A DNA stretch of 8,204 nt from a bacterium (GTDB lineage Bacteria > Actinomycetota > Actinomycetes > Actinomycetales > Actinomycetaceae), in contig JAUNRP010000085.1 in the NCBI GenBank assembly GCA_030544165.1, positions 1-8,204 on the forward strand, in the 5' to 3' direction. Of the stretch, positions 1 through 6,702 are shown piece after piece. A program made the translations under genes and the position numbers. The notes below the pieces were generated by a model that saw only the letters and a program-made list of their open reading frames with translations, did no database searches and was not told the DNA's origin. Every line of letters begins with the position of its first letter. Position 1 is the stretch's first letter.

Positions 1-2289
1 CGTCGGCTCCGCAGTCGGCTCGGTCGTCGGCGGAACCTCGTCGTCGGCGCACGGGAGGGTGCCGCTGCGGAGCGCGCCCGGCACCTCGCCGTCGGCCGCC
101 CACCACACGGGCCGGGTGTCGTTCACGCAGAGCGCCGCCGTGGAGGTGGCGAAGCCCTCGTTGTTGAGGTTCGCCATCCCCGCCGGGCGCTCCACGTGGG
201 TGAGCTCGGGTGATTCCGTGCCGTTCAGGAGGATGAGGGTGCTGAGCCCCTCGCATCCGTTGTCGCACACTGCCCACAGCGCGCCGAGCTCCGAGTCCCA
301 GTCGAGGGCCATGGTGCCGCCCATGTAGGGAATGATCTCCGCGACCTGCGCGTGGCTGCCGTCGTCGTTCAGGGCGAACGCGTAGACGTGACCGTTGTTC
401 TCGAGCGCCACGAAGAACAGGCCGTCCCCGTGACCGGGGTAGTCGGCCGGGTCGTAGGGCTTTCCGAGGGCCGAGTCCCAGAGCGCCCCGGCGAGGTCCG
501 CGTCAGCCACCCACTCAACCGCCTCGATACCCGTGTTGGCCGAGACGTCCGGAAGTGTGGCGGTGATGTCCCACTCCTGGCTGGCGGTGATCGGTGTGCC
601 GGTGGCGTTCGGATCCACCTTCAGGATCTTGTTCAGGTTCACGCCCTTGAAGTTGTTGTCACGCTCCACCGCGAGGTAGAGGAATCCGTCCCCCGCGATC
701 GTGATGCCCTCGGCATCGGGGCCGGCGGGGCCGGTGGAGGTCTGGAACACCACGTTCCTGCCACCCTCCCAGCCCGGCGCCCACGCGACGGAGCCGTCAG
801 CGCTTGCGATCAGCTTGAACACGGTGGCGGCATCGTTGTCCACGCCCCAGAGGAACGTCCCCTCTGCGGTCTCCTGGAACTCGAGACCCGAGAAGTCGCC
901 CAAGAACATCTGGACCTCGTCCTGGACCGTCACCTCGGCGCTCCCCGGCCACGGCACCCGTGCCACGGGATTCTCCGGCTGGGGCTCCTCCGGGATCACC
1001 CCGGAACAGTCGTTCTCGGCACCCTTCGTGGAGGTCAGCTGCTCGCCCATCGGTCCCGTGGTGTCCGGGCAGCGTCCGTAGGTCACGTTGGCATGGGCGG
1101 ACCATCCGTACTCGGCGACGACGGTGCCCCCGGCGTCGCGGACGCTCGCCACATCGTTCGCTCCGAGCCCGAACGTGAAGTGGATGTTCTGGTCGAAGAC
1201 GAAGTACTCGCCGGGAGCAAGGATCGTGCCTTCCGGTACCGGGGTCACGTCCGCAGCGTGGCCAACGGGATCGTTGTCCATGACGGTCCAGCCCGAGATG
1301 TCCACCGGAGAGTCGGAGGCGTTCACGATCTCCACCCAGTCGGTCGCATCCCCGTTGGACTCGACCTCGTTGATGCGGATCGCGGAGGGGCAATCATTGA
1401 ACGCACCCGGCGTTGTGTAGGTGACCACCCACTCCTCGCCGGTGACGTTCGGGCACCGCGAGTTCGCGGCAATCGCCTCATCTCCCTCGATCGCGGCATG
1501 GCTGGTCCAGGAGTAGGCCTGGACGGCGTTGGCCTCCGTGAGATCGGTGGTACCGGGTGCGAAGACGAACACCGAGTCTGCGCCGCCGAGGCCGATGTTG
1601 AACGTGCCGCCGTCCACCACGAGGTAGCCGAGTGGGGGAACGATCGTTCCGGCGGGGAACACGTACTGGTGCGTCGGATCGCTCGGTGCGTTGTCCGTCA
1701 GGATGTAGCCCGCGAGATCGAGGGGCTGGGAGCCGGTGTTGTAGAACTCCACCCAGTCGAGCGGGCCGGAGTCCACCTCGTTGAGGACGAGGTTGGAGGA
1801 GTCCACCTGCTCCACCTCGCAGTCGTTCGCCGCTCCGAGCGTGACGGAGTTGGCCTGGAGGAACTCCCCGGTGCCGTCCGGGCAGCGCGACCAGCTCGGG
1901 TTGGAGTGACTGGGGAAGGAGTGACCGTCCACGAGGGTGCCCGCGGAATCGTAGAGGCGGGCGGCGTCGCCATTACCCAGGCCGAAGTCGAAGTGGACGC
2001 CCTGCGTGAGCACCAGGTAGGCACCGGGCTCGAGCGTGGTGCCCGCGGGCAGCGAATCTGTCCGCTCATCGTTGTCATCCTTGATGAGCCATCCGGAGAG
2101 GTCCACAGGTTCGGGACCCGTGTTGAGGAGTTCGATGGAGTCGGCAAGGACGGGATCGTTCGTGATGATCTCGTTGATGACCACATCGGTGGGCGCGGCG
2201 GCCGCGGGTGGCGGGGAGAAGGGTGCGAGGACGGTGGCGCCGCCGAGCAGCGCTGCCATTCCCGCGAGGGCAAAGGACTTTCTGGGCAT
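1..2289 (-). CDS. Secreted triple lamin-tail-domain protein with phytase/SdiA-regulated-like propeller (3' end off window)
   Basis: An open frame of 763 codons runs from ATG 2289 to the window edge with no stop, so the C-terminus is missing. GGAGAG at 2295-2300 is a well-spaced ribosome binding site. Residues 1-32 form a signal peptide (MPRK, hydrophobic core, AAAA before P33), so export is expected. Three lamin-tail (LTD) repeats follow, at about 35-157, 165-300 and 302-428. Each begins with an (I/L)NE strand, has a (V/I)DxxGW-like segment (DLSGW, DLAGY, DISGW), and ends in RCPxxTG...NDC. The Cys pairs 136/157, 279/300 and 407/428 are probably disulphides. Residues about 455-757 resemble the beta-propeller of SdiA-regulated or phytase-esterase-like proteins (FSGLEF at 466, DAEGI at 525). 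The last visible residues, PPTTEPTAEPT, look like a wall-spanning or linker tail. LTDs are usually structural or binding modules. Substrate and any enzymatic activity are unknown. A wall anchor may lie beyond the edge. Confidence 0.9.
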   Translation of the reverse strand, partial: MPRKSFALAGMAALLGGATVLAPFSPPPAAAAPTDVVINEIITNDPVLADSIELLNTGPEPVDLSGWLIKDDNDERTDSLPAGTTLEPGAYLVLTQGVHFDFGLGNGDAARLYDSAGTLVDGHSFPSHSNPSWSRCPDGTGEFLQANSVTLGAANDCEVEQVDSSNLVLNEVDSGPLDWVEFYNTGSQPLDLAGYILTDNAPSDPTHQYVFPAGTIVPPLGYLVVDGGTFNIGLGGADSVFVFAPGTTDLTEANAVQAYSWTSHAAIEGDEAIAANSRCPNVTGEEWVVTYTTPGAFNDCPSAIRINEVESNGDATDWVEIVNASDSPVDISGWTVMDNDPVGHAADVTPVPEGTILAPGEYFVFDQNIHFTFGLGANDVASVRDAGGTVVAEYGWSAHANVTYGRCPDTTGPMGEQLTSTKGAENDCSGVIPEEPQPENPVARVPWPGSAEVTVQDEVQMFLGDFSGLEFQETAEGTFLWGVDNDAATVFKLIASADGSVAWAPGWEGGRNVVFQTSTGPAGPDAEGITIAGDGFLYLAVERDNNFKGVNLNKILKVDPNATGTPITASQEWDITATLPDVSANTGIEAVEWVADADLAGALWDSALGKPYDPADYPGHGDGLFFVALENNGHVYAFALNDDGSHAQVAEIIPYMGGTMALDWDSELGALWAVCDNGCEGLSTLILLNGTESPELTHVERPAGMANLNNEGFATSTAALCVNDTRPVWWAADGEVPGALRSGTLPCADDEVPPTTEPTAEPT

Positions 2290-2489
2290 GGGGACTCTCC
2301 GATCAAGGGGGTGGCGCCAGTCAACCGCGGCCGAATAACCCCGCGGCGTCCGGTGGATGTCGGGAGAGTGAATGGAACCGGGACGGGAGACGTCTCCTCG
2401 ATCCAGTCCCTCAACAGGCCGGATGGGGAACGTGGGATTAGCGTGGGGAACCCACGCGGCCTGATCGCCGCCATATCAAGGAGGTCGAC
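2290..2489. promoter_or_regulatory. Divergent intergenic region with two palindromes
   Basis: This 200-base spacer must hold the promoters of both the secreted LTD protein (leftward) and the split-barrel stress protein (rightward). I see no convincing -35/-10 pair. It contains a perfect 12-base palindrome GGAGACGTCTCC at 2386-2397 and a perfect 7-base-arm inverted repeat GCGTGGG-GAA-CCCACGC at 2441-2457. The second ends 32 bases before the rightward ATG. Either could be an operator or, for the second, a leader hairpin. Function is inferred only from position. Confidence 0.4.
2478..2485 (+). promoter_or_regulatory. Near-perfect Shine-Dalgarno (AAGGAGGT) of the split-barrel gene
   Basis: AAGGAGGT matches the anti-Shine-Dalgarno sequence almost completely and lies 4 bases before ATG 2490. 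It fixes that start and suggests strong translation. It contrasts with the marR-type gene further right, which has no recognisable site. Confidence 0.85.
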
Positions 2490-3029
2490 ATGACCGAACA
2501 GCACTACAGCTCCCCCGCCGACCGCGCGAATGTCACCTCCGAGCCCGAGGAGGTGGAGAAGGTCAACGACCTCCTGGACGGGTTCGACGTGGCGATGGTG
2601 ACCACCGTGGACTCCGACTCCGCCGAGGGGCGCCTGACCTCCCGCCCGCTGTCCACCCAGGAGGCACGCGAGGACGGGGTGGTGCTCTTCCTGGTCCGCG
2701 GATCCAGTGCGATCGCGAAGGACATCGAGGCCAACCCGAACGTGAACGTGGCCTACTCCTCGATGAAGGCGTGGGTCTCCCTCTCCGGAACTGCCGAGAT
2801 CGTGGAGGACCCGGCCCTGGTGGCCGAGCTGTGGTCAGCAGGAGCGGAGATGTTCATGGACGGAGGGCCTGAGGACCCGGACAACCGCGTCATGCGCGTC
2901 ACCGGCGAGACGGCGGCCTACTGGGGCGGTGAGTCCCTGGTCGCCACGGTGGTCAAGACCATCAAGACCATCACCGGCCGCGGTCAGGAGAAGGACGAGG
3001 AGGGCGGGACCACCGTCGTCGAACTCTGA
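2490..3029 (+). CDS. Pyridoxamine 5'-phosphate oxidase-like (general stress protein 26 family) flavin-binding split-barrel protein
   Basis: 179 residues, the usual size for this family. Residues about 20-160 show the FMN-binding split-barrel pattern of general-stress-protein-26-like proteins (COG3871 type). VAMVTTVDSD at 34-43 is the first strand pair, and LTSRPLSTQ at 49-57 is the typical 'RPL' strand. A hydrophobic strand and helix follow (VVLFLVRGSSAIAKDIEANP), then NVNVAYSS...WVSLSGTAEIVED and the WSAGAEMFMDGGPEDP segment. The acidic C-terminal tail is probably disordered. Such proteins bind FMN, FAD or F420 and are linked to stress or redox reactions; few have known substrates, and real pyridoxamine-phosphate oxidase activity is unlikely. 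It is cytoplasmic, with no signal or membrane segment. It stands alone, divergent from the secreted LTD gene and convergent with the DUF1295 gene 17 bases away. Confidence 0.9.
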   Translation: MTEQHYSSPADRANVTSEPEEVEKVNDLLDGFDVAMVTTVDSDSAEGRLTSRPLSTQEAREDGVVLFLVRGSSAIAKDIEANPNVNVAYSSMKAWVSLSGTAEIVEDPALVAELWSAGAEMFMDGGPEDPDNRVMRVTGETAAYWGGESLVATVVKTIKTITGRGQEKDEEGGTTVVEL

Positions 3030-3046
3030 TTCCTGACCGGGTCCAC

Positions 3047-3850
3047 CTAGCGACGGCGGGGCGGCAGCGGGAAGAACACGGACGTACGCTCGGCGTACTC
3101 CTCGTATCCCGGCCGCCCCGCCATTGCGCGCTCCACGGGCGGAACGCCGGTGACGAAGCGGAGGGCGAGGGTCATCAGCAGCGGCGAGAGCACGGTGAGC
3201 ACGCCCGGCCACGAGCTCGCGGTCACGAGGAATAGCCCCCACCAGACGGCGGAATCACCGAAGTAGTTGGGGTGGCGCGTCCACGCCCACACTCCCGTAT
3301 CGAGGATGCCGCTGCGGTCCGGATCCGCCTTGAAGCGGGCGAGTTGGAGGTCTCCCACCACCTCGAAGAACATCCCGATCACCCATACCGCGATGCCCAC
3401 CCACGCGAGCCATCCGAGCGGGCCTGCGGCGAACATGCCCACCTGCTGGACGAGGGAGACGATGAACATGACGGCCCCCTGCGGGAGGTAGGCCTTGCGG
3501 ATCGCCTCGCGGTTCCTGTTCTCCGGCCCCTTGGTGCCGAGGAGCTTGGTGTAGCGGGGATCCTCCTCGCCTCCGCGGAGCCGCCACATGAGGTGGAGAG
3601 AGAGGCGCACACCCCAGATGGTGGTGAGGGCCAGGAGGAGCCAGCGCCGGGCGTCATCGCCGTGGCCGGCCGAGGCCACGAACGAGATCACGGCCACCAC
3701 CACGAAACCGAGCGGCCACGCGGCATCGATCACGGCGTGGCGGCGCTGCCGCACGCCGATCGCGAAGGTCACGCCCAACAGGAGAACGATCCCCAGGAGC
3801 GTGAGCGGGAGGGTGGAGAGAAACTCTGCGAGCGGGAACGGGGTCACCAC
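3047..3850 (-). CDS. DUF1295 family membrane protein (steroid 5-alpha-reductase-like fold)
   Basis: From GTG 3850 the protein has 267 residues with several hydrophobic helices (about 11-33, 45-60, 70-90, 125-165, 200-235). The family signature is clear: GDLQLARFKADP at 166-177, then DTGVWAWTRHPNYFGD at 184-199 and a C-terminal YEEYAERTSVFFPLPP. These belong to DUF1295 proteins, related to steroid 5-alpha reductases and isoprenylcysteine methyltransferases, which bind NADPH or S-adenosylmethionine at the membrane. The true reaction here is unknown. Bacterial members occur in clusters for modified fatty acids. The frame also opens at ATG 3886, but those 12 extra codons are AT-rich, lie across the palindrome at 3860-3877 and would overlap the divergent regulator's start codon. 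GTG 3850 (or 3847) is therefore more likely. Frame beyond 3886 is only antisense to the regulator. It probably shares an operator with the neighbouring MarR gene. Confidence 0.88.
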   Translation of the reverse strand: MVTPFPLAEFLSTLPLTLLGIVLLLGVTFAIGVRQRRHAVIDAAWPLGFVVVAVISFVASAGHGDDARRWLLLALTTIWGVRLSLHLMWRLRGGEEDPRYTKLLGTKGPENRNREAIRKAYLPQGAVMFIVSLVQQVGMFAAGPLGWLAWVGIAVWVIGMFFEVVGDLQLARFKADPDRSGILDTGVWAWTRHPNYFGDSAVWWGLFLVTASSWPGVLTVLSPLLMTLALRFVTGVPPVERAMAGRPGYEEYAERTSVFFPLPPRRR

Positions 3851-3859
3851 GCCATGATC

Positions 3860-3877
3860 ATTCAAATGTGTTTGAAT
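3860..3877. promoter_or_regulatory. Candidate MarR operator overlapping divergent promoters
   Basis: ATTCAAA-TGTG-TTTGAAT is an 18-base inverted repeat with perfect 7-base arms, AT-rich in a very GC-rich setting. It lies exactly between the DUF1295 gene and the marR-type gene. A second, partly overlapping pair TTTGA-ATA-TCAAA sits at 3871-3883. MarR proteins are dimers that usually bind such 16-20 base inverted repeats near their own start. Each arm also contains TTGAAT, a 4/6 match to a -10 box: one reads rightward at 3872-3877 (7 bases before ATG 3885), the other leftward at 3865-3860 (9 bases before GTG 3850). Binding would block both promoters. No good -35 boxes are visible. Confidence 0.65.
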
Positions 3878-3884
3878 ATCAAAC

Positions 3885-4418
3885 ATGGGTGAGCACTCCA
3901 CGGAGCTGCCCGGGCCGCCTCGCGATCGCCCGGAAGCGGCAGCGGGCTTCCACGATGCCACCCACCTCATGCGCCGCATCACCCGCGCTTCCGATGACCT
4001 GCAGCGGGAGATCCGCCGGCTCCTGCACGTGAATGAACTGGACTTCCACGCCATGGAGCACCTGATCTCGGAAGGACGCCTCACGCCGGGCGAGCTCGCC
4101 CGACGGCTCGGAATCAGCGCGGCACTCGCGTCCGTCGTCGTGGACCGCCTAGAAGGGGTGGGCCATGCGGAGCGGACGAGGGACGCGGCAGATCGGCGGC
4201 GAGTGGTGGTGGAGCCCGCCGCGGAGTCGGTGCGTGAGGCCATGGCCCACCTACTTCCGATGATCCGGGAGACGGACGCCGCGTTCGCGTCCCTGAGCCC
4301 AGAGGAACAGCGCGGCGTGGTGCGGTTTCTCGAAGCCACCCTCGCCTCCATGGAACGCCAACTCGCCGAACTGCACGAGACTCCCGTCCCCCAGCGAAGG
4401 GCCACCTCCGATGACTGA
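3885..4418 (+). CDS. MarR family transcriptional regulator
   Basis: 177 residues. The winged helix-turn-helix spans about 53-110: LTPGELARRLGISAALAS (66-83) is the helix-turn-helix, VVVDRLEGVGHAERT the recognition helix and following turn, and RDAADRRR (99-106) the DxxDRR wing motif typical of MarR repressors. Helices at 24-50 and 115-165 would form the dimer interface. The protein is somewhat longer than the common 140-150 because of N- and C-terminal extensions. No Shine-Dalgarno precedes ATG 3885, so the mRNA may be leaderless. Its coding end overlaps the acyl-CoA ligase start by 8 bases, so the two are probably cotranscribed and translationally coupled. I infer autoregulation and control of the divergent DUF1295 gene through the palindrome at 3860-3877. 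The ligand is unknown; a fatty acid or acyl-CoA would fit the neighbours. Confidence 0.92.
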   Translation: MGEHSTELPGPPRDRPEAAAGFHDATHLMRRITRASDDLQREIRRLLHVNELDFHAMEHLISEGRLTPGELARRLGISAALASVVVDRLEGVGHAERTRDAADRRRVVVEPAAESVREAMAHLLPMIRETDAAFASLSPEEQRGVVRFLEATLASMERQLAELHETPVPQRRATSDD

Positions 4419-6234
4419 TGCCTCCCGTCCACTCCTCGTGGACCGCAAAGATCTGACCTCCACCATTGCGATGGTGCAGGAACGGGCCGCGAGCGCACCC
4501 GCACACGTGGCGTTCCGCGTCCCGGAAGGCGACGGGTTCCGTGAGGTCACGCTGCCCGGTTTCCTCGCCGAGGTGGATGCTGCTGCCCGCGGCCTGGTGG
4601 GCCTCGGGTTCGGGGCCGGTGACGCTGCGGCCGTCATGGCCGCCACGTCCTACGAGTGGGCGGTGGCCGAGTTCGCGATCTGGCGCGCCGGCGGCGTGGT
4701 GGTCCCGATCTATGACACCTCCCCGGCGGAGCGCACCTCCCAGATACTGGCGGACTCGGGCGCCCGCCTCGCCTTCGCGGACTCAGGCGCACTCCCCCGC
4801 CTCCGCGCGGATGAACTCGATCTCGGCGCCTGGCTCCTCGACGGCCAGGGCGCCGGTTCCATCGGCGAACTGGGCGCCTCCCCCACCAGCCCCGAGCTCG
4901 AGGCCGAGTTGGACGCGCGGACGCGGTCCGTCCGGCGCGGGGACCCTGCCACGCTCGTCTATACCTCCGGCACCACCGGCGAGCAGAAGGGTGTGCGTAT
5001 CACCCACGGGAACTTCGTGGACCTCGTGCTCAACGTGGCGGCCGCCTGGGAGGACGTGATCAATGACCGCGGTTCCACCGTGATCTTCCTCCCGCTCGCC
5101 CACGTGCTCGCCCGCGGCCTCCAACTGGTGTGTATGCACGCGGGCATGACCATCTCCCACCTCGCCGAGCCCACCCAGGTGGTGGCCACGCTCCCCCGCG
5201 TCCAACCCACGTTCCTCGTGGTGGTCCCTCGGGTGTTGGAGAAGATCCTCTCGGTGGCGCGCCAGCGGGCCCGCGAGAAGAGGATGGGCCGCGTGTGGCA
5301 GGCCGCCGAGGAGACCGCGATCGCCTGGGGCACGCTGGCGGAGCGCGAGGACCGGGGCGTGCCCGCTCGGCGGCCCGTGGGCCTCCGCGTGCGCCACGCC
5401 CTCTTCGAGCGGCTCTTCTACCGCAGGATCCGGGCGATGCTCGGCGGGAGGCTCGAGTTCCTCCTCTCCGGCGCCGCCCGCCTCGATTCCAAGATCTCCT
5501 TGTTCTTCCGCGGCGCGGGTATCCCCGTGATGGAGGGGTACGGACTCACCGAGACCACCGCGCCCGCCACGGGCAACCGTCCGGGACGGATCCGCTCCGG
5601 GACTGTGGGGGAACCGGTGCCGGGCACCACCATCCGCATCTCCCCGTCGGGCGAGGTGCTGGTCCGCGGCATCGGCGTGGCCGCCGGCTACACCGACCCG
5701 GCCCTCACCGGTCAGGCCTGGTCCGAGGGCTTCCTCCACACGGGGGACCTCGGCTCTCTCGACGACGACGGCCACCTCACCATCACCGGGCGCGTCAAGG
5801 AGGTCCTCGTCACGGCTGGGGGCAAGACCGTCTCCCCAGCGCCGTGGGAGTCCCTGGTGGAGTCGGATCCGCTGGTGGCCCACGCGGTCATGGTGGGCGA
5901 GGGCCGGCCCTACCTGGGCGCGCTGCTGGTACTGGACCGCTCCGAACTGGCGAACTGGGCCGAGCGAGAAGGGGTGGAGCTGGGAGAACTGGTGACGTCG
6001 TCGTCGCCAATCGCGATCGAGAACCCGGCCCTGCTGGAACGGCTCGGGCAGGTGGTGGCCTCCGCGAACGAGACGGTGGCGCGCTCCGAGGGGGTGCGGC
6101 GGGTGAGGGCGCTGCTGGCCGAGCTGTCCGAGGAGGCGGGAACCCTCACGCCCACGCTGAAGGTGCGGCGCGATGCGCTGCTGGCCAAGCTCACGAGTTT
6201 TGTTGATGACATCTACGAGAGGAAGAACGCATGA
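4411..6234 (+). CDS. Long-chain fatty acid--CoA ligase (FadD15-like, AMP-forming)
   Basis: 607 residues, full length for the family. It activates fatty acids with ATP to acyl-adenylates and then to acyl-CoA in the cytoplasm or at the membrane. The adenylate-forming motifs are all present. The P-loop YTSGTTGEQKG is at 184-194, and GYGLTETTAP (376-385) binds the adenine and acyl-adenylate. The HTGDLG motif is at 443-448 with Asp446 for the ribose. The hinge reads DGHLTITGRVKE (453-464), followed by VTAGGKTVSP (467-476), characteristic of FadD15-type ligases. LTPTLKVRR near the C-terminus supplies the catalytic lysine (Lys584). No residue loss is seen. The start overlaps the MarR stop by 8 bases and the end overlaps the DUF2177 gene by 4 (ATGA), so the three form one coupled operon. 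Chain-length preference cannot be read from the sequence. Confidence 0.94.
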   Translation: MTDASRPLLVDRKDLTSTIAMVQERAASAPAHVAFRVPEGDGFREVTLPGFLAEVDAAARGLVGLGFGAGDAAAVMAATSYEWAVAEFAIWRAGGVVVPIYDTSPAERTSQILADSGARLAFADSGALPRLRADELDLGAWLLDGQGAGSIGELGASPTSPELEAELDARTRSVRRGDPATLVYTSGTTGEQKGVRITHGNFVDLVLNVAAAWEDVINDRGSTVIFLPLAHVLARGLQLVCMHAGMTISHLAEPTQVVATLPRVQPTFLVVVPRVLEKILSVARQRAREKRMGRVWQAAEETAIAWGTLAEREDRGVPARRPVGLRVRHALFERLFYRRIRAMLGGRLEFLLSGAARLDSKISLFFRGAGIPVMEGYGLTETTAPATGNRPGRIRSGTVGEPVPGTTIRISPSGEVLVRGIGVAAGYTDPALTGQAWSEGFLHTGDLGSLDDDGHLTITGRVKEVLVTAGGKTVSPAPWESLVESDPLVAHAVMVGEGRPYLGALLVLDRSELANWAEREGVELGELVTSSSPIAIENPALLERLGQVVASANETVARSEGVRRVRALLAELSEEAGTLTPTLKVRRDALLAKLTSFVDDIYERKNA

Positions 6235-6668
6235 CATCCACCGCCGACCGCGTGAAGGAGTGGGCTGCGGCCTACGGTGCCGGGGCCGTGACATTCGGGG
6301 TGGCAGACGCCATCTGGATCACCCAGGCGGCCAAGCCGCTCTACGACTCGGAGATGCCGCACCTGATGGCGTCCGAGCTCTCGGCCGCGCCTGCGCTGGG
6401 GTTCTACGCGTTGTACCTGGCGGGCACGGTGCACCTGGCCACGCGGCCGGGCGAGGAGCGCACCACCGTCCAGCGGATCCGGGACGGCGCCATCCTCGGA
6501 GCCTGCGCGTACGGGGCGTGGGGCCTCACGGGGGCCGCGGTGCTGGACAAGTTCCCTGTCTCCGTGGCGCTGATCGACATGGCCTGGGGCGCGTTCGGGA
6601 CGGCGCTGACGGCCACCGTGGCGGGCTTCGCGGCGGACCGGGTGCGGAAGGGTCTGCGCGGGCGGTAG
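6231..6668 (+). CDS. DUF2177 family small membrane protein
   Basis: 145 residues with about four hydrophobic segments (roughly 14-31, 50-71, 86-105, 110-136), so an inner-membrane protein. DUF2177 features are visible: DAIW at 26-29, the tyrosine/glycine helix FYALYLAG at 58-65, a glycine-rich helix GAILGACAYGAWGLTG at 86-101, and the conserved IDMAWG at 115-120. The family's biochemical role is unknown. Members recur next to DUF1295, cyclopropane-synthase-like and DUF1365 genes in fatty-acid-modification clusters, which fits the neighbours here. ATG 6231 overlaps the ligase stop as ATGA, and AGAGGAAG just upstream serves as ribosome binding site. The gene ends the rightward operon; a 34-base gap separates it from the convergent DinB-fold gene. 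Confidence 0.85.
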   Translation: MTSTADRVKEWAAAYGAGAVTFGVADAIWITQAAKPLYDSEMPHLMASELSAAPALGFYALYLAGTVHLATRPGEERTTVQRIRDGAILGACAYGAWGLTGAAVLDKFPVSVALIDMAWGAFGTALTATVAGFAADRVRKGLRGR

Positions 6669-6702
6669 GCGGCGGGCGGGTTGCGCAAAGCGCCGGCGGA
6701 AG

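Noticed and set aside
352..2493. 713-codon plus-strand open frame
   Set aside because: It is antisense to the secreted LTD gene. Its translation is rich in Val, Arg, Gly, Glu and His with no domain pattern, as expected for the mirror frame of a GC-rich gene; the minus strand gives a signal peptide and three recognisable domains.
3030..3046. Terminator between the convergent split-barrel and DUF1295 genes
   Set aside because: The 17-base gap has no inverted repeat or T-run; any termination signal would have to lie inside the coding ends.
3844..3861. Five-codon leader peptide (MIMAW then stop) on the minus strand before the DUF1295 start
   Set aside because: It has no ribosome binding site, would need a transcript start further upstream, and is short enough to occur by chance.
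3887..4504. Upstream extension of the DUF1295 frame to a start at 4504
   Set aside because: The frame stays open only because it mirrors the marR-type gene. The added sequence is Ser/Arg-rich, lacks any domain, and the protein family begins near the GTG at 3850.
5130..6206. 358-codon plus-strand frame inside the ligase gene
   Set aside because: It is an alternate frame with Arg/Gly/Pro-rich product and no start signal; the ligase frame is complete across it.
4783..6294. 503-codon minus-strand open frame
   Set aside because: It lies opposite the acyl-CoA ligase, whose motifs are all intact. The product is Arg/His/Gly-rich low-complexity sequence, a GC-bias shadow.
6669..6702. Possible terminator GCGC-AAA-GCGC (6683-6693) between the DUF2177 and DinB-fold genes
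   Set aside because: The stem is only four base pairs and no T-run follows on either strand.
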